Below the pieces are notes generated by a model. It was not told the origin of the DNA, ran no database searches, and saw nothing but the letters and a program-made list of their open reading frames with translations. Of a stretch of DNA of 64,000 nucleotides, positions 25,542 through 34,054 are shown piece by piece. Origin of the DNA: Nocardioides sp. (GTDB taxonomy: Bacteria > Actinomycetota > Actinomycetes > Propionibacteriales > Nocardioidaceae); the NCBI RefSeq assembly GCF_025965415.1, contig NZ_JAOPWY010000032.1:1-64000 (forward strand). The letters are read 5' to 3'. Positions within the stretch are counted from its first letter, which is position 1; every line of letters begins with the position of its first letter. The translations under genes were made by a program, and so were the position numbers.

Positions 25542-26885
25542 TCAGAGGACCGGCAGCATCCGGTCGCGCTCGTAGGCGGAGACCTGGATGCGGTACTCCT
25601 CCCACTCCGCGCGCTTGTTGCGCAGGAAGAAGTCGAAGACGTGCTCGCCGAGGGTCTCGGCCAGCAGTTCGGAGTCCTCCGCGATCCCGATCGCCTCCCA
25701 CAGGCTCTTGGGCAGCGGCGAGATGCCGAGCGCCTTGCGCTCGCGCTCGGTCAGGCTCCAGACGTCGTCCTCGGCCTCGCGCGGCAGCTCGTAGGCCTCC
25801 TCGATGCCCTTCATGCCCGCGGCCAGCACGACGGCGTAGGCGAGGTAGGGGTTGCAGGCGGGGTCGACGGTGCGCAGCTCGATGCGGGTGGACTGACCCT
25901 TGTTGGGCTTGTACATCGGCACCCGGATCATCGCCGAGCGGTTGTTGTGGCCCCAGCAGATCGACGAGGGCGCCTCGCCGCCGCCGAGCAGGCGCTTGTA
26001 GGAGTTGACCCACTGGTTGGTGACGACGCTGATCTCGCTGGCGTGGCGCAGGATGCCGGCGATGAACTGCCGGCCCGTCTTGGACAGCTGGTACTGCGCA
26101 CCGGCCTCGAAGAAGGCGTTGCGGTCGCCCTCGAAGAGCGAGACGTGCGTGTGCATGCCCGAGCCGGGGTGGGTGGTGAAGGGCTTGGGCATGAACGAGG
26201 CCCAGATGTCCTGCCCCAGCGCGACCTCGCGGACCACGGTGCGGAAGGTCATGATGTTGTCGGCCGTGGTGAGGGCGTCGGCGTAGCGCAGGTCGATCTC
26301 CTGCTGGCCCGGTCCGCCCTCGTGGTGGCTGAACTCCACCGAGATGCCCATCGCCTCGAGCATCGTGATCGCCTCGCGACGGAAGTCCGAGCCGCGCGAC
26401 TGCGCGGTGTGGTCGAAGAAGCCGCTGCGGTCGACCGGCACCGGCTCGTCGCCCTTCCCGGGCACGTTCTTGAAGAGGTAGAACTCGATCTCGGGGTGGG
26501 TGTAGAAGGTGAAGCCCTTGTCGGCCGCCTTGCTCAGTGTCCGCTTCAGCACGTGGCGGGGATCGGCGTACGACGGGCTGCCGTCGGGCATCACGATGTC
26601 GCAGAACATGCGCGCGGTCGCCGGACCGTCGTCGCCACCGCGCCAGGGCAGGATCTGGAACGTCGAGGCGTCGGGGTGCGCGAGCATGTCGGACTCGTAG
26701 ACACGGGCGAAGCCCTCGATGGCCGAGCCGTCGAAACCGATGCCCTCCTCGAAGGCGTTCTCGAGCTCGGCCGGGGCCACGCTCACGCTCTTGAGGAAGC
26801 CCAGCACGTCGGTGAACCACAGCCGCACGAACCGGACGTCACGCTCCTCGAGCGCGCGGAGTACGAAGTCCTCTTGCTTGCCCAT
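25542..26885 (-). CDS. glnA: glutamine synthetase, GlnA2 type
   Basis: This 447-residue type I synthetase has the signatures GFDGSAIEGFARV, EIEFYLFK, GSGMHTHVSLF (ATP and glutamate sites) and RIELRTVDPACNPYLA. It makes glutamine from glutamate, ammonia and ATP. The segment that carries the adenylylated Tyr in GSI-beta enzymes (NLYDLP-like) reads as EAYELPREAEDD. It is also shorter than the main housekeeping enzyme, so it fits the GlnA2 subclass, often not regulated by GlnE. It heads the three-gene operon with glnE. Confidence 0.92.
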   Translation of the reverse strand: MGKQEDFVLRALEERDVRFVRLWFTDVLGFLKSVSVAPAELENAFEEGIGFDGSAIEGFARVYESDMLAHPDASTFQILPWRGGDDGPATARMFCDIVMPDGSPSYADPRHVLKRTLSKAADKGFTFYTHPEIEFYLFKNVPGKGDEPVPVDRSGFFDHTAQSRGSDFRREAITMLEAMGISVEFSHHEGGPGQQEIDLRYADALTTADNIMTFRTVVREVALGQDIWASFMPKPFTTHPGSGMHTHVSLFEGDRNAFFEAGAQYQLSKTGRQFIAGILRHASEISVVTNQWVNSYKRLLGGGEAPSSICWGHNNRSAMIRVPMYKPNKGQSTRIELRTVDPACNPYLAYAVVLAAGMKGIEEAYELPREAEDDVWSLTERERKALGISPLPKSLWEAIGIAEDSELLAETLGEHVFDFFLRNKRAEWEEYRIQVSAYERDRMLPVL

Positions 26886-26918
26886 GGGCCCAGCCTAGGG
26901 GTCGCCCTCCGGCGCAGC

Positions 26919-27004
26919 GCGCTCCCGCCGCCGGTTGAGCAGCGAGCGCCCGCCGCCGGTTGAGCAGCGCGCTCCCGCCGCCGGTTGAGCAGCGAGCGCA
27001 GCGC
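26919..27004 (+). repeat. three tandem copies of a 21-bp repeat (REP-like element)
   Basis: The 21-bp unit CCCGCCGCCGGTTGAGCAGC plus G occurs at 26924-26944, 26949-26969 and 26974-26994, with four-base spacers, giving a 25-base period. The sequence then continues as AGCGCAGCGCGCGTGTCG. From memory, GGTTGAG..AGCGAGCGCAGCGAGCG motifs are scattered between genes in Nocardioides and relatives. The cluster marks the break point of the AbgT remnant. Confidence 0.75.
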
Positions 27005-27006
27005 GC

Positions 27007-27684
27007 GTGTCGCCCTGGCGCAACGAGGACGGCGGGTTCCTGCCCGAGTGACCCCTCCTGGACTCCACCGTCTTCATCGTCTTCGTGCTGTTCCTCGGCC
27101 CCGCGCTGGCCTTCGACTTCGTGAGCGGCTCCCTGCGGGAGGCCGGCGACGTCCCGAAGGTGATGGGGCTCGGCATCAAGGACATGTCGGCCTTCATCGT
27201 CCTGGGCCTCATGCTGGGCCAGTTCATCGCGCTCTTCAACTGGACCAACGTGGGCTCCGCGCTGGCCGTGGCGGGCGCCGATGGGCTGGAGTCGATCGGG
27301 CTCATCGGCTATCCCGCGATCATCGGCTTCATCCTGCTCGCGTCGGTGCTCAACCTGTTCATCGTCAGCGGGTCGTCGATGTGGACGTTGATGGGCGCGG
27401 TCTTCGTCCCGCTCTACGCGCTGCTCGGCTACGAGCCCGGTTTCGTCCAGGCGGCGTTCCGCGTCGGCGACTCGGCCACCCAGGTCATCACCCCGATGAA
27501 CCCCTACATCTGGATCTTCCTGGTGATGCTCAAGCGCCACGAGCCGGAGGCGGGACTCGGCACGGTGATTTCCCGGATGCTGCCGTTCGTGGTGCCCTTC
27601 TGGATCTCGTGGGTCGCGGTGCTGACCGTCTTCTACGTCACCGGCGCCGACGTCGGGCCGGGCGTCGGCATCCGGATCGAGTGA
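27007..27684 (+). pseudogene. AbgT family transporter remnant
   Basis: Only the last 225 or so codons of a roughly 500-residue AbgT (p-aminobenzoyl-glutamate type) transporter remain: FLVMLKRHEPEAGLG, SGSSMWTLMGAVFVPLYALL and QVITPMNPYIWIFL are typical. The frame starts inside the REP-like repeat, so the first half is gone. An in-frame TGA at 27049 interrupts WRNEDGGFLPE and PLLDSTVFIVF, where a Ser codon is expected. Both lesions make it non-functional. Recombination at the repeat is the likely cause. Confidence 0.8.
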
Positions 27685-27709
27685 CCCCGGGCCCGTCCCT
27701 GATCGCGCG

Positions 27710-28108
27710 TCAGCGGCAGAGGTTGACGTCCTGCGAGCCGAGCACGCCGTCCCAGACCTCGCGCATCGGGCCGAGCCAGCTCTGCGTGGTGGGCACGAAC
27801 GCGATGCTCCCCGGCACGCGCTCGTGCACGCCGTCCACCTCGACCTCCTCCACGACGAGCGGGATCGTCACGTCGCGACGTCGGGTGCCCTCCCAGCAGG
27901 CGGACGCCCTCTTCTTCGTCACGGCCTCCTCGAGGGTGACGGTGTCGCCGACCTGCTCGCCGTTGTAGCGCCAGGCGACGGTGGTCAGGTAGCCGGTGTG
28001 GCCCTCCCACGGCGCGATGACGGTCGCGGACAGGCCGCTGGTGCGCCTGGTCGCGACGTCGAAGGTGACGGTGCCGTCCTCGACGCGGCGTCCCCTGGAC
28101 TGCCACAC
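27710..28108 (-). CDS. hypothetical protein, 5' end unclear
   Basis: The annotated part uses the GTG at 28108 (132 residues). Codon usage shows that the coding frame continues upstream to 28306, through GCEGCRIR-like sequence and a lipobox-like PGAGC, but has no start codon there. It meets the TGA of the upstream gene, which is in the same frame. So it is either a 5'-truncated lipoprotein gene or the second part of a readthrough product. The protein is strand-rich with Cys residues and probably secreted. I do not recognise the family. Confidence 0.5.
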   Translation of the reverse strand: MWQSRGRRVEDGTVTFDVATRRTSGLSATVIAPWEGHTGYLTTVAWRYNGEQVGDTVTLEEAVTKKRASACWEGTRRRDVTIPLVVEEVEVDGVHERVPGSIAFVPTTQSWLGPMREVWDGVLGSQDVNLCR

Positions 28109-28306
28109 GAGGATGTCCTCGGCGGCGTCGTACCAGCCGCGCGTGCTGACGAGCCGGATCCGGCAGCCCTCGCAGCCGTCGACGGCGAAGGTGAGGCGGG
28201 TGCGCGGCTCGGCGGAGCGCCGGGCCGCGCCCGGGGCGTCGGCCGTGGCGTCGGCCGTGGCGTCGGACTGGACGCATCCCGCCCCCGGGAGGTTGCACCC
28301 GTGACG

Positions 28307-28735
28307 TCAGTCGTCGCCCAGGGTGTTGCGCTCGAGCTCGGCCAGGGTGGGCCGGCCGCGGTTGCAGAAGACCTCGAGGTCGACGGAGTTGCGCCCGTCG
28401 CTGAAGACCGCGTCCACGTCGTCGTCGGGCCCCTTCTCCCAGCTCACCACGCGCCATCCGGCGGACCTGTCGGGGCGCGCCGCGATGCCGTACGCCCAGG
28501 TGTCGCGGCACTCGACGACGAAGGCGCCCCACTCACCGGCGACCTCGTCCTCCACGGCCGGGCCGTCCGGCGCGGTCGTCGGCGGCTTGACCGTGTCGTT
28601 GCGCTGCACCTCGTCGCCGACCGGTCCACGGTCGCGGATGGTGGCGCCCACGGTGGACACGGCGAACACGCCGACGAGCACGGCGACGGCCGTGGTGGCG
28701 GCCCACAGGCCGATCAGCAGCATCCGACGTCTCAC
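28307..28735 (-). CDS. hypothetical membrane-anchored extracytoplasmic protein
   Basis: This 142-residue protein has one N-terminal membrane segment (residues about 5-27, LLIGLWAATTAVAVLVGVFA). A Thr/Pro linker and an extracytoplasmic domain with two Cys (VVECRDTWAYG and LEVFCNRGRP) follow. It ends in GRPTLAELERNTLGDD. It is divergent from the two-component system. I do not recognise a function. Confidence 0.7.
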   Translation of the reverse strand: MRRRMLLIGLWAATTAVAVLVGVFAVSTVGATIRDRGPVGDEVQRNDTVKPPTTAPDGPAVEDEVAGEWGAFVVECRDTWAYGIAARPDRSAGWRVVSWEKGPDDDVDAVFSDGRNSVDLEVFCNRGRPTLAELERNTLGDD

Positions 28736-28836
28736 CCGCCCATCGTGCCCGTGGCCAGGTCAGCGTGGGGCCATGAGGTGGTTAACGTGCGGTTAAGGCG
28801 GGCGCCCGGCTGCGTGCCGGGCGGTACGGTCACGGC

Positions 28837-29535
28837 GTGGCCGAGGTGCTGATCATCGAGGACGACGACCGGATCCGGCCGTTGCTGGTGCGGGGCCTGC
28901 GCGAGCTCGGGCACACCGTGACCTCCGCGCCGACCGGGATGGCCGGGCTCCAGCTGGCCGTCGACTCCTCCCCCGACCTCGTCGTGCTCGACCTCGGGCT
29001 GCCCGACGTCGACGGCACGCAGGTGCTGTCGATGCTGCGCGCCGTCAGCACCGTGCCGGTGATCATCGCCAGCGCCCGTGACGACGACCCCTCCCTGGTG
29101 GGCGCGCTGAACTCCGGGGCCGACGACTACGTCGTGAAGCCGTTCACCAGCGCCCAGCTCGACGCCCGCGTGCGGGCGGTGCTGCGCCGCGTCGCGGCCG
29201 GGCGCGAGCGACCCGTCACCCTCACCGTGGGCGGGCTCTCCGTCGACCTGGCCGGGCGCCGGGTGCACCTCGACGGGCAGGAGGTCGACCTGACCCCCCG
29301 CGAGTTCGAGCTGCTCGCCCACCTCGCCCAGCGGCCCGGCGAGGTGGTGACCAAGCGCGACCTGCTGGTCGAGGTGTGGCGCCAGCCGTGGGGAGGTTCC
29401 GACAAGACCGTCGACGTCCACCTGTCGTGGTTGCGCCGCAAGCTCGGCGAGACCGCGGCCGCCCCGCGCTACCTCACCACCGTCCGCGGGGTCGGCGTAC
29501 GACTCACCGCCCCCGATCCCTCCCAGGCGGGCTGA
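28837..29535 (+). CDS. OmpR/PhoB family response regulator
   Basis: This 232-residue protein has a receiver domain (phospho-acceptor Asp about 52 in VVLDLGLPD, Lys in DDYVVKPF) and a C-terminal winged helix (LTPREFELLAHLAQRPGEVV, GVGVRL). The sensor kinase starts one base after its stop, so the two form an operon. The genes it controls are unknown. The divergent small membrane gene and the paired secreted proteins downstream are candidates. Confidence 0.95.
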   Translation: MAEVLIIEDDDRIRPLLVRGLRELGHTVTSAPTGMAGLQLAVDSSPDLVVLDLGLPDVDGTQVLSMLRAVSTVPVIIASARDDDPSLVGALNSGADDYVVKPFTSAQLDARVRAVLRRVAAGRERPVTLTVGGLSVDLAGRRVHLDGQEVDLTPREFELLAHLAQRPGEVVTKRDLLVEVWRQPWGGSDKTVDVHLSWLRRKLGETAAAPRYLTTVRGVGVRLTAPDPSQAG

Positions 29536-29536
29536 C

Positions 29537-30835
29537 GTGCGGCGCAGCCTCCTGGTCACCGCTGCCGCGGCGATCTCGATGGTCCTGCTGGCGATGCTGG
29601 TGCCGATGGCGATCCTGGTCCGCAGCTATGCGCTGGAGGACCGGCTGGCTCGGGCCGCCCTCGAGGTGCAGGCGGTCGAGACGGTGGTGTCGGGGCAGGA
29701 CAAGGGCGCCGTCGCGGTCTACGTCGACCGGCTCAACGACGCCGAGGGACCCTCGCAGGTGACCGTGCTCTATCCCGACGGCGAGGGCATCGGCCCCCAG
29801 CCCGGGGAGGACGACAAGGTCCTCGACGCCCGCAACACCGGCCGCGCCCGCGTCGACGACGTCGCCGGCGGCTCGCAGATCCTGGTGCCGGTGTCGCGCG
29901 GCGGCAACTCCGGCCTGCCGGAGCAGACCCCGGTGATCCGGGTCGTGGTCGACGAGCCCGGCCTCGCCTCGGCGGTCGGCGTCGCCTGGGGCCTGCTGGG
30001 CGTGCTCGGTCTCGTGCTGCTCGCCGGATCGCTCCTGGTGGTCGACCGGCTCGGCCGGTCCTTCGTGCAGCCGATCCGCCAGCTCGCCGAGCACACCCAG
30101 TCGCTGGGCCGGCCCGGAGCGGTCGCCCCCCTGCCCGCGATCGAGGGTCCGCCGGAGGTGCAGGAGCTCGCCGGTGCCGTCGACCGGCTGGTCGGGCGCA
30201 TCGAGCTGCTGCTGGCGCGCGAGCGCGAGTCCGTCGCCGACCTGTCGCACCGGCTGCGCACGCCCGTCACGGCGCTGCGCCTGCGCGTCGAGGCCGTCGG
30301 CGACCTGGACCTCCGCGGCCGGCTCGGCTCCGACCTCGACGCCCTGCAGGCCACGGTGGACGAGATCGTGCGGGACGCCCGTCGCTCCGAGCGGGAGGGC
30401 CTCGACCCCCGCACCGACGCGGTCGCGGTGATCGCCGACCGGGTGCGCCACTGGGAGCCGCTCGCCGAGGACCTGGGCCGCCCCTACGACGTCGACCTCG
30501 CCGGCTCGGGGCCGCTCCTGCGTGCCAGTCGCGCCGACCTGGAGGCGCTCGTCGACGTGCTGCTGGACAACGTCTTCTCCCACACGCCCGACGACGCCGC
30601 CGTACGCATCACCCTCACGGCCGCCGACGACCGGATCGACCTCGTGGTCGAGGACGCCGGCCCCGGGCTGCCCGCCGGTCTCGACGCCACCGGCCGGGGG
30701 GCGAGCGGCGCCGGGTCCACCGGCCTCGGCCTGTCGATCGCCGCCCGCACCGCGGAGGACTCCGGCGGCCAGGTGACCACGGGCTCCTCGGACATGGGAG
30801 GAGCCCGGGTCGCCGTCACGTTGCGGACGGCCTGA
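29537..30835 (+). CDS. sensor histidine kinase
   Basis: This 432-residue kinase has two membrane segments (about residues 7-30 and 148-172) around an extracytoplasmic sensor domain. A HAMP-like linker follows, then the phosphorylated His near residue 238 (DLSHRLRTPVTALRLR). A HATPase domain shows N and G boxes (DVLLDNVFSHTP, VEDAGPGLP, GLGLSIA). It partners the OmpR-type regulator just upstream. The signal is unknown. Confidence 0.94.
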   Translation: MRRSLLVTAAAAISMVLLAMLVPMAILVRSYALEDRLARAALEVQAVETVVSGQDKGAVAVYVDRLNDAEGPSQVTVLYPDGEGIGPQPGEDDKVLDARNTGRARVDDVAGGSQILVPVSRGGNSGLPEQTPVIRVVVDEPGLASAVGVAWGLLGVLGLVLLAGSLLVVDRLGRSFVQPIRQLAEHTQSLGRPGAVAPLPAIEGPPEVQELAGAVDRLVGRIELLLARERESVADLSHRLRTPVTALRLRVEAVGDLDLRGRLGSDLDALQATVDEIVRDARRSEREGLDPRTDAVAVIADRVRHWEPLAEDLGRPYDVDLAGSGPLLRASRADLEALVDVLLDNVFSHTPDDAAVRITLTAADDRIDLVVEDAGPGLPAGLDATGRGASGAGSTGLGLSIAARTAEDSGGQVTTGSSDMGGARVAVTLRTA

Positions 30836-30859
30836 CCCGGGCTCCAGGGGTGTCGCAGC

Positions 30860-31234
30860 TCAGCGCACGGTGACCTTCAGCGAGCAGGCGCTGCCGCCGA
30901 CCGGCTTCACCGACAGCGTGAAGGTGTCGGTGCCGGCGGTGTTGCGGCGGAAGGTCTCCAGGTCGAGCTCGCCCTCGTCGTCGGCCCGCAGGACCCGCGA
31001 GGTGGCGACGGTGCCGTCGTGGCGGAGGACGACCCGCCACTCGCTGCCCACCCGTGCGTTGTCGAGGTCGGCCCCGACCTCGAACCCGCCTCGCTCGCGG
31101 TCGACGTTGAGCTCGAAGGTCGCGCCGGCGCAGGTGCCGCGCCGCTCGACGTCGGCGTGGGCCGGGGCGGCCACCAGGACGGTCGTGCCCGCGGTGGCGA
31201 GCAGGGCGGTGGTGGCGATCAGGGTCTTGTTCAT
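30860..31234 (-). CDS. small secreted protein, paralogue A
   Basis: The ATG at 31234 with AGGAGA upstream gives 124 residues: a signal peptide (MNKTLIATTALLATAGTTVL, cleavage after AHA) and a strand-rich domain with Cys near the start (RRGTCAGATFEL) and end (SACSLKVTV). The domain aligns by eye with the next gene upstream (RGTC, then GG.EV.A.L, then DDEGELD), so the two are tandem paralogues. Function unknown; probably periplasmic or cell-surface. Confidence 0.75.
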   Translation of the reverse strand: MNKTLIATTALLATAGTTVLVAAPAHADVERRGTCAGATFELNVDRERGGFEVGADLDNARVGSEWRVVLRHDGTVATSRVLRADDEGELDLETFRRNTAGTDTFTLSVKPVGGSACSLKVTVR

Positions 31235-31271
31235 GGTGTGTCTCCTGTGCGTTGCGGTGCGGGTGGGTGGA

Positions 31272-31655
31272 TCAGGAGCCGAGGGTGGCCGTGCAGGGCT
31301 CACCGTCGGCGGGGGTGAACGTGACGGAGTACGTCGCGTCGCCGGGGTTGCCGGAGCTGAACGCGTCGACGTCGATCTCGCCGTCCTCGTCCGTGGTGCG
31401 GGCGCCGGTCAGCAGGGAGGTGTCGCCGCGCAGCAGCGCGACCTCCCACGCTTCGCCGGGACCGGAGGACTGGAGCTCGGCACTCACCTCGGTGCCGCCG
31501 TCCTCCGCCTCGGCGCTGAGCTCCCAGGTCGCGGAGCCGCAGGTGCCGCGCTCCGTCGCCTGGGCCTCGACCGACCGGTCGATCGCCCAGCAGGCGCCGA
31601 GCCCGATCACGACCGCGGCTGCGGCGGTGCCGCCGATGACTGCCTTCTTCTGCAC
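31272..31655 (-). CDS. small secreted or anchored protein, paralogue B
   Basis: The GTG at 31655 is chosen because GAGGAGG lies four bases before it. The 127-residue product has an N-terminal hydrophobic segment (KKAVIGGTAAAAVVIGLGA). Its domain has the same layout as paralogue A (RGTCGSATWEL, DEDGEIDVDAF, GEPCTATLG). It lies 37 bases upstream of paralogue A on the same strand, probably in one transcript. Function unknown. Confidence 0.75.
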   Translation of the reverse strand: MQKKAVIGGTAAAAVVIGLGACWAIDRSVEAQATERGTCGSATWELSAEAEDGGTEVSAELQSSGPGEAWEVALLRGDTSLLTGARTTDEDGEIDVDAFSSGNPGDATYSVTFTPADGEPCTATLGS

Positions 31656-31783
31656 GATTCCTCCTCGTCGTACGACGCCGGGTGGCGTCATGACCAGAAG
31701 GTTCGTCGGAGGGGGCCTAACCGCGCTCCAGCCCAGGGCTAAGGGCAGGCAAAGGCCCTCGGGGGCCGGGGCGTCGGGGTGTC

Positions 31784-31821
31784 GCCAACTCACCAGTTGG
31801 CGCGCCAACTCACGAGTTGGC
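31784..31821 (-). repeat. twin palindromes between nadE and the secreted-protein genes
   Basis: Two 18-bp hairpins with identical 7-bp arms (GCCAACT / AGTTGGC) and loops CACC and CACG lie at 31784-31801 and 31804-31821, period 20. They begin 16 bases after the nadE stop, so they may terminate nadE transcription, though no U tract follows. They may also be a dispersed palindromic element. Confidence 0.65.
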
Positions 31822-31836
31822 AAGCCGGGCCGCGCC

Positions 31837-33879
31837 TCAGCCCCGCGGCACGTCCCGCTCGATCTCGGCCAGCCAGGCCGTGCCCTTGGCGTCGCTGGGC
31901 ATCCGCCAGTCGCCGCGCGGGCTCATCGTGCCGATGGCGCTCACCTTGGGGCCGTTGGGCAGCGCGGAGCGCTTGAACTGGTTGGCGAAGAACCGCTTCA
32001 CGAAGACCTCGAGCCAGCGCCGTACGGTCGGCAGGTCGTAGGCGACGCGCGCGTCGTCGGGATAGCCGGGCGGCCACTCCCCCACCTCGACGTCCTGCCA
32101 CGCGTGCCAGGCCAGGAAGGCGATCTTGCGCGGCCGGTAGCCGAGGCGCACGACGTGGGCGAGGGTGAAGTCCTGGAGGTTGTAGGGGCCGACCGAGTCC
32201 TCGGTGGCCTGCGGCTTCTTGCCGTCCTCGGTCGGGATCAGCTCCGGGGTGATCTCCTGCTGGAGGATCTCGCCGAGGACGACGTTGGCGGCCTGCTCGA
32301 ACTCGCCGTGGCTGATCACCCAGCGGATCAGGTGCTGCACGAGCGTCTTCGGCACCCCGGCGTTGACCGTGTAGTGCGACATCTGGTCGCCCACGCCGTA
32401 GGTGCACCAGCCGAGCGCGAGCTCGGACAGGTCGCCGGTGCCGACGACGATGCCGCCGCGCTGGTTGGCGAGGCGGAAGAGGTAGTCGTAGCGCAGCCCG
32501 GCCTGCACGTTCTCGAAGGTGACGTCGTAGACCTTCTCGCCGTCGGCGTAGGGGTGGCCCATGTCCTTCAGCATCTGCTCGGCCGCGGGCCGGATGTCGA
32601 GCTCCTCGAAGGTGACGCCGAGCGCCTCGCAGAGCCGGGTGGCGTAGGCCTTGGTGGTCGCACCGGTCGCGAAGCCGGGCATGGTGAAGGCCAGCACGTC
32701 GCTGCGCGGCCGACCCAGCCGGTCCATCGCCTTGCAGGCGACGATGAGCGCGTGGGTGGAGTCGAGGCCGCCGCTGACGCCGATGACGGCCTTGGGCGAG
32801 CCGATCGCGGCGAGACGCTGCTCGAGGCCGGAGACCTGGATGTTGTAGGCCTCGTAGCAGTCGAGCTCGAGCCGGGCCGGGTCGTCCGGCACGAACGGGA
32901 ACCGGTCGACCTTGCGCAGCAGGCCGATGTCGCCGGCAGGCGGCTCGAGCTCCCACTCGACCGTGCGGAAGCGCTGGACCCGCTCGTGGTGGGTGCGACG
33001 GTTGTCGTCGAAGGACCCCTGGCGCAAGCGCTCCTGGCGCAGCCGGTCGAGGTCGACGTCGACGACCGTCCGGCGCGGGCCGTCGGGGAACCGCTCGCCC
33101 TCGTCGAGCAGGTCACCGCACTCGTAGACCAGCGTCTGGCCGTCCCAGCTGAGGTCGGTGGTCGACTCCCCCTGCCCCGCCGCGGCATAGACGTACGCCG
33201 CCGCGCACCGCGCGCTCGCGCTGCGGACCAGCAGACGACGGTCCTCCGCGCGGGCGACGGTGATCGGTGAGCCGCTGAGGTTGGCGAGCACGGTCGCTCC
33301 GGCGAGTGCGGCCTCGGCACTCGGCGGCACCGGCACCCACATGTCCTCGCACACCTCGACGTGCAGGTCGAGCCCGGGGACGTCGAGGCACCGGAAGATC
33401 AGGTCCGGCCCGAAGCGCACGTCCTGACCGGCGACGGTGATCCACTCGAGCTCGCGGTCGTCACCCGGGGCGAACCAGCGGCGCTCGTAGAACTCGCGGT
33501 AGTTGGGCAGGTAGGACTTCGGCGCCGCGCCGAGGACCTGCCCGCGGTGGATGACGACCGCGCAGTTGTAGACGCGGTTGCCCTGCACCAGCGGCGCGCC
33601 GACCACGAGCGCGGTCATCAGGTCACCGCTGGCCGCGACGATCTCCGCGATCGCGTCCTGCACCCCGGCGAGCAGCGTGTCCTGGAGGAAGAGGTCGTCG
33701 ACGGAGTAGCCGGTCAGGCAGAGCTCCGGGAAGACGGCGACGGCGACGTGGTCGTCGTGGCACGCGCGGGCCTGCTCGATGACGGCGGCCGCGTTGGCGG
33801 CGGGATCGGCCAGGTGCACCGGCAGGGTGCACGCAGCGATGCGCGCGAAGCCCTGGGCGTAGGCGGAGTAGAAGTCCAC
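31837..33879 (-). CDS. nadE: glutamine-dependent NAD+ synthase
   Basis: This 680-residue two-domain enzyme has an N-terminal nitrilase-type glutaminase domain with the triad Glu52 (FPELCLTGY), Lys121 (PKSYLPNYREFYERRWF) and Cys177 (VEVCEDMW). The C-terminal synthetase domain has the ATP-binding GVSGGLDSTHALIV near residue 365. It amidates nicotinate adenine dinucleotide with ammonia taken from glutamine. Length and order match the actinobacterial enzyme. Monocistronic. Confidence 0.96.
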   Translation of the reverse strand: MDFYSAYAQGFARIAACTLPVHLADPAANAAAVIEQARACHDDHVAVAVFPELCLTGYSVDDLFLQDTLLAGVQDAIAEIVAASGDLMTALVVGAPLVQGNRVYNCAVVIHRGQVLGAAPKSYLPNYREFYERRWFAPGDDRELEWITVAGQDVRFGPDLIFRCLDVPGLDLHVEVCEDMWVPVPPSAEAALAGATVLANLSGSPITVARAEDRRLLVRSASARCAAAYVYAAAGQGESTTDLSWDGQTLVYECGDLLDEGERFPDGPRRTVVDVDLDRLRQERLRQGSFDDNRRTHHERVQRFRTVEWELEPPAGDIGLLRKVDRFPFVPDDPARLELDCYEAYNIQVSGLEQRLAAIGSPKAVIGVSGGLDSTHALIVACKAMDRLGRPRSDVLAFTMPGFATGATTKAYATRLCEALGVTFEELDIRPAAEQMLKDMGHPYADGEKVYDVTFENVQAGLRYDYLFRLANQRGGIVVGTGDLSELALGWCTYGVGDQMSHYTVNAGVPKTLVQHLIRWVISHGEFEQAANVVLGEILQQEITPELIPTEDGKKPQATEDSVGPYNLQDFTLAHVVRLGYRPRKIAFLAWHAWQDVEVGEWPPGYPDDARVAYDLPTVRRWLEVFVKRFFANQFKRSALPNGPKVSAIGTMSPRGDWRMPSDAKGTAWLAEIERDVPRG

Positions 33880-33945
33880 GCGCTCACTCTAGGGAAGTGC
33901 CGAGCGCACCATCGGTCGAGGATGGACGAAGCGATGTCCTGAGGA

Positions 33946-33959
33946 GGCCGCCGGCGGCC
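33946..33959. other. perfect GC palindrome in the gap between nadE and the acetyltransferase gene
   Basis: A 14-bp perfect palindrome (GGCCGCCGGCGGCC) sits in the 175-base gap between two divergent genes, flanked by GATGTCCTGAGGA and TCTCGAAGGGTCCTG. It may be a remnant of a dispersed palindromic repeat. No gene is visible in the gap. Confidence 0.4.
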
Positions 33960-34054
33960 GTCTCGAAGGGTCCTGTCACGAGAACCCCAGCAGCACCACG
34001 AGGGCGCCACAATTCGCTGGCGCGGACCACCCCCACCTCGCCTACGGTGCCGAC

